Below, in pieces: positions 1 through 8,227 of a DNA stretch of 59,145 nt. Where the stretch lies: assembly GCA_015060485.1 (NCBI GenBank), contig SUYI01000023.1, positions 1-59,145 on the forward strand, in the 5' to 3' direction. This DNA is from Prevotella sp. (GTDB lineage Bacteria > Bacteroidota > Bacteroidia > Bacteroidales > Bacteroidaceae). The notes under the pieces were generated by a model. The model was not told the DNA's origin. It was given only the letters and a program-made list of their open reading frames with translations, and ran no database searches. Both the position numbers and the translations under genes were made by a program. Every line of letters begins with the position of its first letter. Position 1 is the first letter of the stretch.

Positions 1-954
1 AATCGAGTGCATGAGAGGTGGGGCATCAGAGCCATCCAGATACACATGCACAGAGATGAAGGGCATTATGAGAATCCAGAGGACAAATCGACATGGAAGC
101 CAAACCTTCATGCGCATATCATCTGGGACTGGATAGACCACCAGACAGGCAAGTCCTTCAAACTGAATGCCGATGACATGTCCCAAATTCAGGATATGGT
201 TGCAGAGACATTGGAGATGGAGAGAGGCAAGCGCAAGGAAGAGACGGGTGCCGAACATCTGGAACGAAAAGACTTCATCTTGGCTAATCAGAGAAAGCAG
301 AGTGCTGAACTTGATAACGAGATTGCCGAGAAACGGGATCGACTGAATACAGAGAACGGCAATGCCATCGTTTCTGGAGTGGCCAACCTTTTTGGTAAGG
401 GCAAGTATGCTGATATGGAGAAAGAAAATAAGCGCCTGAAAGAGGAACTGCCAAAGCAAAAAGCAGCCATGCAGCGTCAATATCAAAAGGCTTTAGATGC
501 TGAACGGAACCACCATACCCAGCAACTTGCAGAGAAGGATAAGCAAATTGAGGATCTGCAGGGCAAGTATAAGGGTGAGGTATTCCGCCATCAGCAGGAC
601 AATCAAGAGAAAGACAGGATTATCCGTCTAAAGGACAGCATCATCAACGATTATCGCGAACGGCTTGGTTATTATCTGTCAACCCTTTCAGAACTGCTAA
701 GAGGTGCAGTTAAGGCTGTTGTCGATTTTGTTCAGTCTGGCTACCGCAATTTCACCTATCGTCAGGAATGCGATGTCAAACGCTACATGAACAGCCAACC
801 CGACAAGGATGAAGCAGCAGACACTGTGCTTAAAGCCTCGCTTCCCTTCTTGAAATCTGATGAGCATGAGCGAGTGAAAGGACAGCTTTCTTACATTGCA
901 CAGGACATGAAGGAAGAACGACTGCAAAGTCGAAGCCGTGGATTTCATTTGTAA
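1..954 (+). CDS. MobV-family relaxase, 3' part
   Basis: C-terminal 318 codons of a mobilization protein of the Mob_Pre/MobV family, which nicks plasmid or mobilizable-element DNA at oriT. The reading frame is open at the window edge, so the N-terminus is missing. The histidine/acid motif of the family is visible near the start (HMHRDEGHYE, then NLHAHIIWDW), followed by a long coiled-coil segment (about residues 80-230) and a basic tail ending QSRSRGFHL. A hairpin terminator follows at 971-1002. A truncated paralogue of the last 75 or so residues lies at 4620-4859, so this neighbourhood has received at least two related mobilizable elements. Family assignment rests on the motif and the architecture. 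Confidence 0.82.
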   Translation, partial: NRVHERWGIRAIQIHMHRDEGHYENPEDKSTWKPNLHAHIIWDWIDHQTGKSFKLNADDMSQIQDMVAETLEMERGKRKEETGAEHLERKDFILANQRKQSAELDNEIAEKRDRLNTENGNAIVSGVANLFGKGKYADMEKENKRLKEELPKQKAAMQRQYQKALDAERNHHTQQLAEKDKQIEDLQGKYKGEVFRHQQDNQEKDRIIRLKDSIINDYRERLGYYLSTLSELLRGAVKAVVDFVQSGYRNFTYRQECDVKRYMNSQPDKDEAADTVLKASLPFLKSDEHERVKGQLSYIAQDMKEERLQSRSRGFHL

Positions 955-970
955 AACTCCGAAAAAACAA

Positions 971-1002
971 GCCTGCCTGTAGCAATTACTGGCAGGCTTG
1001 TA
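971..1002 (+). terminator. Hairpin terminator after the relaxase
   Basis: AAGCCTGCC and GGCAGGCTT form a 9-bp stem just after the relaxase stop. The T-run is weak. The rest of 1003-1137 holds no gene that I can see. Confidence 0.55.
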
Positions 1003-1137
1003 AAGTCAGAAACTCGGCTCGACGTCGCCGCGAGTGTACGGTGTCGCTTGAAAGGTAAGAATATCGCAAGACCTTTCTTTGTCCATAATCCTTACTGTTT
1101 TTTGAAAGTTTGACATAAAGTGAATGGGTCACGAGGG

Positions 1138-2676
1138 TTATTTGAGTTTCTCTTTTAGCCTTTGAAGTTCGCAATCGAAGTTGTCATATCCGTTGATGCG
1201 CAAGTCGTCGCGGACACGGCGGCAGTCGGGGGTAATGGTTTCGTAGTGAGGAATAGCATTGAAATGGAATAGTTCCCGCAGACGGCTGAAATCGGCATTG
1301 GTGAGACATATTGTTTCCTCGTCTGCCAACCATTCGGCTACATATTTCTTATAGGCATCGCTGCCACCAGCCGTTTTTTCATCGGCTATGAAGATAATCT
1401 TTACGTCATCGCGCTTGGCAATCTCGGCACGGAGTTGCTTGCTGTTCTGAATAGCGACGAGGCAGGCGCCACAGCCGTACCCCCAGAAGTCAAAGACTAA
1501 GTAGCGGTTTGGATAACGGGACATGATGTCGCGGATGATTTCAATACCGGGACCATCGGGCAGTGGAGAGGTCAGTTCCGTCTTTGCCATCTCTCTTTGA
1601 TAGAATTGTTCAGCCTTTTGGCGGATGTATGGGTGAGTGAAGGACGAAAGATAGAGTGGAAAGGCTTTCTCATACGTTTTCCATTCGTCGTATGACTGCT
1701 GCATCCACATGTAGATGCACAGTTGTGCCGTCAGCGTAAGATGGTCAATACCCATCAGCTGCTGATAGGCGGCGTAGGACTTCTGTAATCGGTCTTTGAT
1801 TCCCGCCACACCCGACAGCGTGGTTTCTTTATTAGGTCGTGCCCATTGTACGCGGTTGAGGGTGAAATAATATAATTGGTCCGTCATCAGCAGTGGGTTG
1901 TCGAAGTCAACGCGCTTCAGTAACCTGTAGTTATTCACGTCCATTGTAGGGCGGAGTGCAGCACTGTCGGTCACTATTTGCTGCCAACTGCCATCCGCTT
2001 GCTGTTGCCAGGGCATCAGCCTATCTGCATATTCAAAAGCATAATCAATCAGGGAGAAAGCGAATTGGTTCTGCATTTCAGCCTGTGCCAGTTGCATTTC
2101 CATAGGCGTAAAGTTGTCACGGCGGCTCACCGTATCTATGCGTTCCAACATGTCATGCCACAACTGTTCTGCAATGTTATTAGCCTCGTCGAATTCGCCT
2201 TTGAAATCGTAGAGCCTGCTGCACATCTTTTGTAACTGCAAGTCTGATTTCAGCCAGCGCTCCACGTCCTTACTGCTTCCGCTATTATAGTAGCACTCAT
2301 ATTGTCCTTGCTCGTTGAGTCGGACGGTAATATCGACGGTCTCGCCAGGACGGACGAAGAACGGAATCTCAGAAAAACCAACCTTCGATTCCCCAGAGGA
2401 TTTAAACTTCAGGCGCATGGGATAATTGATGGAAAAACTTTTCTCAAAGGTTCCGTCAGGGGTGATGTCCATTACCAACGTATTATTATCCTTTTCCATG
2501 ATGTCATAGAGATAACACGTCATTGATGTGAAGCCAAACCGTTCAGCATTGTACCCTTCAATTCGGCCTCGGATTGTGATGGTGTCGGTCTTGAACCAAT
2601 CTGTGGGTATTGTTTGCGCCTGCCCCGCCATTGCAGCGAGTGCGAACAGGATGGTGATGATGGTTTTCTTGTTCAT
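1138..2676 (-). CDS. Secreted TlpA-like thioredoxin-fold protein
   Basis: 512-residue exported protein. It has an N-terminal signal peptide (MNKKTIITILFALAAMAGQAQ region), a beta-rich N-terminal domain typical of Bacteroidetes thioredoxin-like lipoprotein relatives, a helical middle, and a C-terminal thioredoxin/AhpC-TSA-like domain. The redox motif is Cys-Gly-Ala-Cys (YGCGACLVAI) near residue 400, a cis-proline-like site follows (AIPHYETI), and the protein probably acts as a thiol-disulfide exchanger in the periplasm. It is the second gene of an operon: only 12 bp separate it from the upstream paralogue, and the two proteins share an almost identical signal peptide. The motif differs from the usual WCxxC (no Trp, Gly-Ala inside), so the redox potential may differ. 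Substrate unknown. Confidence 0.8.
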   Translation of the reverse strand: MNKKTIITILFALAAMAGQAQTIPTDWFKTDTITIRGRIEGYNAERFGFTSMTCYLYDIMEKDNNTLVMDITPDGTFEKSFSINYPMRLKFKSSGESKVGFSEIPFFVRPGETVDITVRLNEQGQYECYYNSGSSKDVERWLKSDLQLQKMCSRLYDFKGEFDEANNIAEQLWHDMLERIDTVSRRDNFTPMEMQLAQAEMQNQFAFSLIDYAFEYADRLMPWQQQADGSWQQIVTDSAALRPTMDVNNYRLLKRVDFDNPLLMTDQLYYFTLNRVQWARPNKETTLSGVAGIKDRLQKSYAAYQQLMGIDHLTLTAQLCIYMWMQQSYDEWKTYEKAFPLYLSSFTHPYIRQKAEQFYQREMAKTELTSPLPDGPGIEIIRDIMSRYPNRYLVFDFWGYGCGACLVAIQNSKQLRAEIAKRDDVKIIFIADEKTAGGSDAYKKYVAEWLADEETICLTNADFSRLRELFHFNAIPHYETITPDCRRVRDDLRINGYDNFDCELQRLKEKLK

Positions 2677-2688
2677 GTTAATTTAAAT

Positions 2689-3783
2689 TTATTTGTTATC
2701 GTGGAAAATCTCTTCGAGCTTCGCTTTCAGTTCTTCTACGCTGTTAGGCACGGCAATGATGGTGCCGTCATGGTCGATGAAGAATAGGGCACTATTTTGA
2801 GTGCCGTGCTTATGGAACACGCCGAACTCGTCATCAAGGTCAACGAAACAGGGCCAGGGGAAGGCGTGACGCTCGACGGCCTTACGCATGGCATCGGTGG
2901 ACTTGAATTCGTGGGCAAGGCTGAACACGTTCAGACCACGACTGCGGTACTCGTTGTAGATGGGGATGATGTCGCAGGCGTCGCGGATGCAGGGCGAGCA
3001 CCACGAGGCCCAGCAAATGACGAGCGTCAACTTATCCTTGTAGTATTCAGAGGCGCGGACTTGCTGCCCGTCTATTGTGCGCACATCGTAGTCGTTGTAC
3101 TTTCGTCCGCAAATCTGATAACCCACAGCCTCTTGCTCGGCGATACGCTGATGCACGGGGTGGTCAGGATAGAGCGTGGTGTATTGGCGGTGGTAAATGT
3201 CAAGCATAGCGGCAAGGCTCGTGTCATTGAAGTGAAAGCCCTTGAGCCGCCCGTCGAGTTCGAACAGGAAACCGAGCATCGGGTGGGCTTTGTAGTAGTC
3301 AAGCGTCCATTGGTGGTATTCGTTCTCCAGTTTCGCCATCTTCTGCTTGTCGTTCTCGTCCAGTTTCTCATAGGCAGACATGAACTTCTCTTCGGCAGCT
3401 TGCTCCATAGCGTGCCACGCCTGATACTCCTTGCCTGTGGATTGGATGTCGAATTTGTCGCCGTCGAGCTGGATGGTCACGGTCGCGCCGCCCTCCACGA
3501 AGAACTCCCCTGAGCGGAGGGTCATGCCCTTCTCCATCACCTCGCCGAAGTCCACAATGTGCCATCGCTCAATCTGCGCATCCTCCACATCACACTCGAA
3601 GTGTCTATCCTTCACCACTGGTCGTAGCTTGCTGTCTTTCGGGTCTTCCCCGTCCCGATAGATGACTAGTTCCACAGGTGTGGTTCCCTCTGCTACAGAA
3701 CCGATGACATGACTTTTCACTTGCGCCTGCCCTGTCATTGCAACGACGGCGAGCAGGATGGTGATGATGGTTTTCTTGTTCAT
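2689..3783 (-). CDS. Secreted TlpA-family thioredoxin
   Basis: 364-residue periplasmic thiol-disulfide oxidoreductase of the TlpA/ResA type. A signal peptide (MNKKTIITILLAVVAMTGQAQ region) is followed by a beta domain (DUF4369-like), a helical spacer and a C-terminal thioredoxin domain. The active site WCSPC lies near residue 259 (CWASWCSPCIRD). It is the first gene of a two-gene operon with the CGAC paralogue downstream. About 310 bp separate the start codon from a good -7 box at 4100-4107, and this leader contains strong stem-loops (listed separately), so expression may be controlled in the 5' UTR. Confidence 0.85.
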   Translation of the reverse strand: MNKKTIITILLAVVAMTGQAQVKSHVIGSVAEGTTPVELVIYRDGEDPKDSKLRPVVKDRHFECDVEDAQIERWHIVDFGEVMEKGMTLRSGEFFVEGGATVTIQLDGDKFDIQSTGKEYQAWHAMEQAAEEKFMSAYEKLDENDKQKMAKLENEYHQWTLDYYKAHPMLGFLFELDGRLKGFHFNDTSLAAMLDIYHRQYTTLYPDHPVHQRIAEQEAVGYQICGRKYNDYDVRTIDGQQVRASEYYKDKLTLVICWASWCSPCIRDACDIIPIYNEYRSRGLNVFSLAHEFKSTDAMRKAVERHAFPWPCFVDLDDEFGVFHKHGTQNSALFFIDHDGTIIAVPNSVEELKAKLEEIFHDNK

Positions 3784-3799
3784 ATTCGTTTATGTTTAT

Positions 3800-4095
3800 A
3801 CCTTTTATTATATATACGCTGTAATCGCGGAAATATGACGCTGCGGGGCGTTAAACTTTCCTAATCCACTGGGCATAGAGAAAGCGTGAACAACCCATAT
3901 CTTTCCCTCGTGGCTGTAGGAAGTGCCATAATAGTCAGATAAGTTTCGCCCACGCTATAACGTGAACGCTCACTTTATCTATTCTCTGACTATTATTCCT
4001 TGAAACTTCCTACATTTCGAGGTCGTTGAATGAGATAGCGAACGCCATTTCTCTTGTCCACAATGTCTTTGGGTATCACACGAATGCGAAATCCA
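3800..4095 (-). ncRNA. Long structured 5' leader of the thioredoxin operon
   Basis: The promoter box TACCTTTG (4100-4107, minus strand) would start a leader of about 310 nt in front of the TlpA genes. In it, 3916-3924 pairs with 4005-4013 (9 bp) and 3928-3939 pairs with 3985-3996 (12 bp). A third stem closes over CACG (3951-3954) with CGTG (3961-3964). A second hairpin at about 3878-3909 exposes the same heptamer GTTCACG in its loop as the first. A 30-codon GTG-started frame and a 12-codon ATG frame (MAFAISFNDLEM) lie before the big hairpin and could be leader peptides. Pairing was done by eye. It could equally be a MITE-like palindrome. Confidence 0.5.
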
Positions 4096-4099
4096 GCGA

Positions 4100-4107
4100 C
4101 AAAGGTA
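4100..4107 (-). promoter_or_regulatory. -7 box for the thioredoxin operon leader
   Basis: TACCTTTG on the minus strand matches the Bacteroidetes primary sigma -7 consensus TAnnTTTG. Confidence 0.6.
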
Positions 4108-4243
4108 CTACAAATAATTGAGAAATGATAAAAGCATCCCCCACCTTTTATATATTTTATACATAAGAGGCTCGTTTTCATTCATTTTTGGAGCCGAAAC
4201 AAAGTTTTTAATTAAAATCTTGCATTAATTCAAAAGGAATTTG

Positions 4244-4251
4244 TATCTTTG
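4244..4251 (+). promoter_or_regulatory. Promoter of the short repeat-encoded transcript
   Basis: TATCTTTG, with a TTG at 4220-4222 at the right distance for the -33 element. Transcription would start just before the 144-bp repeat copy 1 and end at the hairpin at 4415-4440, giving a stand-alone transcript of about 180 nt. Confidence 0.65.
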
Positions 4252-4265
4252 CACACAGATAATAA

Positions 4266-4409
4266 GTTTGTCGAACTCACCAATGAATCGCCTTTGACCT
4301 CCTCAGGCCGTGCGGTTTATTTGGCTAAAAATAGTTAATTATGATGCAAGTAATTGAAAATCAGTATAGAATCGTCGAAAACCAAGTTTTCAACGAGGAT
4401 GAGTATTAG
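4266..4409 (+). repeat. 144-bp dispersed repeat, copy 1 (encodes 22-aa peptide)
   Basis: About 92 percent identical by eye to 12101-12244. Each copy holds two tiny frames: a first one ending RAVYLAKNS (without a start codon in this copy) and, 3-4 nt later, a complete 22-codon ATG frame. This second frame begins MMQVIENQYRIV and ends QVFNEDEY. Of the differences between copies, two near the end (GAG/GAA and TAG/TAA) are silent. The last 21 nt of the repeat recur at 51024-51044. Each copy is followed at once by a hairpin terminator of different sequence. Confidence 0.75.
4341..4409 (+). CDS. 22-aa small ORF in the dispersed repeat
   Basis: ATG to TAG frame of 22 residues (starts MMQVIENQYRIV, ends NEDEY). 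It is present in both full copies of the repeat with one amino-acid change (E to G at residue 13) and silent changes at the end. It sits in a self-contained promoter-terminator unit here. Whether it is translated is unknown. It could be the C-terminal shard of a larger lost gene. Confidence 0.35.
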   Translation: MMQVIENQYRIVENQVFNEDEY

Positions 4410-4414
4410 AATGG

Positions 4415-4440
4415 AAAAGTGGCACAAGTGCCACTTTTTT
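4415..4440 (+). terminator. Terminator after repeat copy 1
   Basis: AAAAGTGGCA and TGCCACTTTT form a stem followed by T6. Confidence 0.8.
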
Positions 4441-4573
4441 ATTGCGAAATAAATCGTAACGAAGATTTTTGCAATGGATTTTCTTCCCAAGTTACTTCCC
4501 ATTAATGATGAGAGTGGGAAAGTAACTACATAGATAACTACACAGAAAACTACACAGAAGATTGCAGAGATGA

Positions 4574-4619
4574 TAAGAGTCAATCTGTGCAAAAATTGCA
4601 CACGTTCATTAGTATAAAT
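4574..4619 (+). repeat. 46-bp dispersed repeat, copy 1
   Basis: Matches 13591-13636 with two mismatches (taagagtcaatctgtgc region). In this copy it directly abuts the relaxase-tail fragment, so it may mark the end of a lost mobile element. Just upstream, 4525-4565 has three close copies of AACTACACAGA. Confidence 0.6.
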
Positions 4620-4859
4620 GCAGTTATCGATTATGTTCAGTCTGGCTATCGCAGTTTTAGTGCTCGTCAGGAGGGTGATGTCAAACGCTATATGAATGGC
4701 CAACCAGACAAGGACAAGGCTGCAGATGAGATGTTCAATGCTTCACGTCCTTTCTTGAAAGCCGATGAGTCAGAGCGAGTAAAGGGGCAACTCTCCTATA
4801 TCGTTAAGGACATGAATGAAGAACAAAAGCAAAGCCGAAGTCGGGGATTCCACAAGTAA
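4620..4859 (+). pseudogene. Relaxase C-terminal remnant
   Basis: About 78 residues homologous to the last part of the MobV relaxase at the left edge. Shared blocks are VQSGYR, DVKRYMN, QPDKD, ERVKGQLSYI and QSRSRGFH. The frame opens with a fortuitous start inside the 46-bp repeat (from 4587). The catalytic N-terminal region is absent, so this is a non-functional tail left by a second, related mobilizable element. A strong terminator follows. Confidence 0.8.
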
Positions 4860-4868
4860 AAATATTAC

Positions 4869-4906
4869 AATCCTGTTACGTAACACAATTGTAACAGGAT
4901 TTCTTT
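4869..4906 (+). terminator. Terminator after the relaxase remnant
   Basis: AATCCTGTTAC pairs with GTAACAGGATT, followed by TCTTTT. Confidence 0.75.
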
Positions 4907-4927
4907 TGTGGCTAAGTGAAATCATTC

Positions 4928-4935
4928 TAATTTTG
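4928..4935 (+). promoter_or_regulatory. -7 box of the Na/Pi cotransporter gene
   Basis: TAATTTTG, 32 bp before the start codon, fits TAnnTTTG. Confidence 0.5.
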
Positions 4936-4966
4936 CATTCGAAAGAATAATAACTCAAGAAAGCAA

Positions 4967-6655
4967 ATGGAGACAACTCAAGACTATTTGATGGTATCGC
5001 TGAAACTGCTTGGAGCATTAGGACTGCTCATCTACGGCATGCGTATGATGAGTGATGCCCTGCAGAAGATGGCGGGACCGCAGTTAAGACACATTCTGGC
5101 ACGGATGACCACAAACCGTTTGACGGGGATGCTGACGGGAACCTTCGTGACTTGTGCTGTGCAGTCGTCGTCGGCCACGACGGTGATGACCGTTTCGTTC
5201 GTGTCGGCAGGACTACTGACGCTGGCGCAGGCAATCTCGGTAATTATGGGTGCCAACATCGGTACGACGCTCACGGCTTGGATTATGTCGCTGGGCTACA
5301 ACGTCGATTTGACCAGCGTCGTGTTCCCGGCTTTTGCCATCGGCATCATACTTATCTACATGAAGCGCCACCGCTTTGTGGGCGACTTCCTGTTTGGCAT
5401 CGCGTTTATGTTCCTCTCGCTGGTGATGCTGAGTACAGCGGGTAAGGAGATGGACCTGGAGCACAACGAGGCGGTGGTGCGGTTCTTTGCTTCGTTCGAC
5501 ACCAACAGCTATTGGACGATTCTTGCCTTTTTGGGCATCGGTACACTGATTACCTGCATCGTACAGTCGTCGGCAGCCGTCATGGCTATCACCATCCTAC
5601 TCTGCTCTACGGGCGTATTACCTATTTATTTAGGCATAGCCTTGGTGATGGGTGAAAATATCGGTACGACGGCAACGGCTAATCTTGCGGCTTTCGGTGC
5701 TAATACACAGGCTCGTCGGGCAGCATTGGCACACTTGTTGTTCAATGTGTTCGGAGTTATTTGGGTGCTCTGCGTGTTCTATCCCTTTGTCGATATGGTG
5801 TGCCAATTGGTGGGCTACGATCCGACGGCTGGCGGTCAAGCCACACTCTTGCCCGTGGTGCTGGCCATGTTCCATACCTGTTTCAACGTGACGAATACCG
5901 CCATCCTGATAGGACTGATTCCCCAGTTGGAGCGCGTGGTGTGCTGGCTGTTGCCAGAGAAACCGCAGCCTGAGCAGGAGCAATTCCGCTTGCAGTACAT
6001 CGAGACCAACCTAATGCAGACGCCCGAAATCTCCGTCCTGCAGGCCCAGAAGGAGACGGCACAGTTTGGCGTGCGCGTACAACGGATGTTTGGCATGGTA
6101 CGCCAGCTGACGGACGAACGCGACGAGGGCAAGTTCGCGCATCTGTTCAGCCAGATAGAGAGCCAGGAGGACTACACCGACCGTATGGAGATAGAGATAG
6201 CCCGCTTTTTAGAGAAGGTGAGCGAGAACCACCTCAGCGACGAAACCAAAGTAAAAGTGCGCCAGATGTTGCGCGAGGTGGGCGAACTGGAAAGCATCGG
6301 CGATGCCTGCTACAATTTGGCCCGCACAATGAACCGTCTGCAAGAGACGGGCAAGGACTTTACCGCCAACCAGCGCACCCAATTGCAGGCCATGATGACC
6401 CTCTGCGACGATGCCCTGTCACAGATGAATACCATCATGTCTGGCCACCGCTCTGAGCACGATATCCGCGACAGTTACCGCATTGAGAACGATATCAACC
6501 AGATGCGCCAGCGGTTAAAAGGTGAAAATATCCGTGCCGTCAACGCCCGTGAATACGACTACGCTCTCGGCACTGTCTTCGCTGACCTCGTCAACGAGTG
6601 CGAGAAACTGGGCGACTACGTGGTTAACGTCGTTCAGGCAAGATTCGGGAAATAG
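4967..6655 (+). CDS. Na/Pi cotransporter family protein with PhoU-like domain
   Basis: 562-residue inner-membrane protein of the PNaS/NptA family, probably importing (or balancing) phosphate with sodium. Two copies of the family's inverted repeat are seen: AVQSSSATTVM near residue 65 with MGANIGTTLTAW, and VQSSAAVMAITI near residue 200 with MGENIGTTATA. From about residue 350 the protein becomes soluble and helical (PhoU-like), ending in ELGDYVVNVVQARFGK-type sequence, a layout common in Bacteroidetes members. The PepSY-like gene follows within about 35 bp and may be co-transcribed. Confidence 0.92.
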   Translation: METTQDYLMVSLKLLGALGLLIYGMRMMSDALQKMAGPQLRHILARMTTNRLTGMLTGTFVTCAVQSSSATTVMTVSFVSAGLLTLAQAISVIMGANIGTTLTAWIMSLGYNVDLTSVVFPAFAIGIILIYMKRHRFVGDFLFGIAFMFLSLVMLSTAGKEMDLEHNEAVVRFFASFDTNSYWTILAFLGIGTLITCIVQSSAAVMAITILLCSTGVLPIYLGIALVMGENIGTTATANLAAFGANTQARRAALAHLLFNVFGVIWVLCVFYPFVDMVCQLVGYDPTAGGQATLLPVVLAMFHTCFNVTNTAILIGLIPQLERVVCWLLPEKPQPEQEQFRLQYIETNLMQTPEISVLQAQKETAQFGVRVQRMFGMVRQLTDERDEGKFAHLFSQIESQEDYTDRMEIEIARFLEKVSENHLSDETKVKVRQMLREVGELESIGDACYNLARTMNRLQETGKDFTANQRTQLQAMMTLCDDALSQMNTIMSGHRSEHDIRDSYRIENDINQMRQRLKGENIRAVNAREYDYALGTVFADLVNECEKLGDYVVNVVQARFGK

Positions 6656-6689
6656 AAGAAACATATTTATCATTAAAAAAGCAAATATT

Positions 6690-7130
6690 ATGAACGCAAG
6701 GAATTTTTTTACATGGGCATTATTGGTCTTGCTGCCATCAACACCCAGTTTCGGACATGAAAAAGTGATTACCGCAAAAGAACTGCCTGCGGCTGCTCAG
6801 ACGTTTATCAATACACATTTCAAGGGAAAGATGATTACAGAAGCCAAGAAGGACGTCGAAATGCGGAAAACCTGTTATGACGTGACTCTGGACAATGGCG
6901 CAAAACTGGAATTCGACGGTAAGGGCGCATGGAAGGAAATCAAATGCAAGTCGTCTGCCGTTCCACCAGCAACAGTCCCTGCTGCTATCAGTAAATATGT
7001 CAAGGCAAACTATCCAAAGGGTAGGATTGTGAAGATAGAGCGAGACCAAAGTGGACATGAAGTAGAACTGTCGGACGGAACAGAAATAAAGTTCAATAAG
7101 CAGTGGAAGGTCATTAGGGTTGGCAAGTGA
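6690..7130 (+). CDS. Secreted PepSY-like (DUF2874) protein
   Basis: 146-residue exported protein. I take ATG 6690 as the start because it gives a clean signal peptide (MNARNFFTWALLVLLPSTPSFG). The mature part is two tandem repeats of about 60 residues of the BLIP/PepSY-like type (LPAAAQTFINTHFKG ... VPAAISKYVKANYPKG, each ending in a strand with K-W/F-K). Such proteins are periplasmic and of unknown role. Inhibitor-like folds are known in the family. Confidence 0.8.
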   Translation: MNARNFFTWALLVLLPSTPSFGHEKVITAKELPAAAQTFINTHFKGKMITEAKKDVEMRKTCYDVTLDNGAKLEFDGKGAWKEIKCKSSAVPPATVPAAISKYVKANYPKGRIVKIERDQSGHEVELSDGTEIKFNKQWKVIRVGK

Positions 7131-7170
7131 CAAGATTATAATATGAATAATTTGTTGGAGTTATAGTGAT

Positions 7171-8166
7171 ATGGCGTTAATGGGACTGCCCCTCTGGGCT
7201 TGGATTGTATTCTATGTATTGGTGCTGCTGATGCTGGTAGCCGACCTGAAGATGTTCGGACGCAAGGGACAGCACGAGGTGAATGTGAAAGAGGCACTCC
7301 AGATGACCGCCGTCTGGATAGGTGTGTCGCTGGTGTTCTGCGCGGTCATCTACCTATTCTATCCTGTGGAACCGCACGAAAAGGCGATGGAGTTTCTGGC
7401 GGGCTACTTGATAGAGAAGTCGCTGTCGATGGACAACCTGTTCGTGTTCCTCATGCTGTTCTCGTTCTTTGGCATCGAGCGGAAGTATCAGCACGAGGTG
7501 CTCTTTTGGGGCATTTTTGGAGCATTGGTCCTCCGCAGCATCTTTATTTTTGCCGGTGCGGCGATGGTCGAGCGTTTCGAGTGGGTGCTGGGCTTGTTCG
7601 GTCTGTTCCTGCTCTATACGGGAGGAAAAATGTTCGCGCACAACGATGACCCACAGACCGACCCCTCGCAGAACATCATCGTGCGGTGGTTCCGCAATGT
7701 CTATCCCGTGACCGAAAAGATGCACGGCGAGCGGTTTTTCATCGTGGAGAATGGCCGACGGCTGGCCACGCCGCTCTTCGTTGCCCTGCTGGTCATCGAG
7801 ACCACCGACGTAGCCTTTGCCGTCGACAGCATCCCCGCCGTGTTCAGTGTCAGCCGCGACCCGTTCATCGTGCTCACCTCCAACATCTTCGCCATCCTTG
7901 GCCTCCGCGCCCTCTACTTCGCACTGGCTGCCGTTGCCAAATACTTCACCTATCTGAAGTACGGCCTCGGCATCATCCTCATCTTCGTGGGAGTAAAAAT
8001 GCTGCTGGCGATGAACGAATACATCAACGCCCTCGGCACACTGTTGGGTCTGAACCTCAACATGCCGCACATTGAAGTTCCCACGCCCGTCAGCCTTGCC
8101 GTCATCTTTGGTGTCCTCGTCCTGTCAATGCTTCTGTCGGTTGTGGTTACAAAGCGAAAGTGCTAA
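7171..8166 (+). CDS. TerC family integral membrane protein
   Basis: 331-residue polytopic membrane protein of the TerC/Alx family, linked in other bacteria to tellurite resistance and to manganese export. Family motifs are EKSLSMDNLFVF (residue 81 on) and ETTDVAFAVDSIPAVF (from residue 210), with acidic residues within membrane segments. About nine hydrophobic segments can be counted. Length is usual for the family. Start ATG follows a short gap after the PepSY-like gene. Confidence 0.9.
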   Translation: MALMGLPLWAWIVFYVLVLLMLVADLKMFGRKGQHEVNVKEALQMTAVWIGVSLVFCAVIYLFYPVEPHEKAMEFLAGYLIEKSLSMDNLFVFLMLFSFFGIERKYQHEVLFWGIFGALVLRSIFIFAGAAMVERFEWVLGLFGLFLLYTGGKMFAHNDDPQTDPSQNIIVRWFRNVYPVTEKMHGERFFIVENGRRLATPLFVALLVIETTDVAFAVDSIPAVFSVSRDPFIVLTSNIFAILGLRALYFALAAVAKYFTYLKYGLGIILIFVGVKMLLAMNEYINALGTLLGLNLNMPHIEVPTPVSLAVIFGVLVLSMLLSVVVTKRKC

Positions 8167-8195
8167 TAAATCAGCATTTTCTCACAGATTTTTCG

Positions 8196-8203
8196 TACCT
8201 TTG
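8196..8203 (+). promoter_or_regulatory. -7 box of the M50 protease operon
   Basis: TACCTTTG followed by GCAG, 25 bp before ATG 8228. It supports the downstream start over longer in-frame alternatives. Confidence 0.65.
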
Positions 8204-8227
8204 CAGCCAAGTTCTTACGTTATAGTG

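Noticed and set aside
2797..3513. 238-codon plus-strand frame opposite the TlpA gene
   Set aside because: Runs antisense to a thioredoxin gene with a clear signal peptide and WCSPC site. Composition bias explains the open frame.
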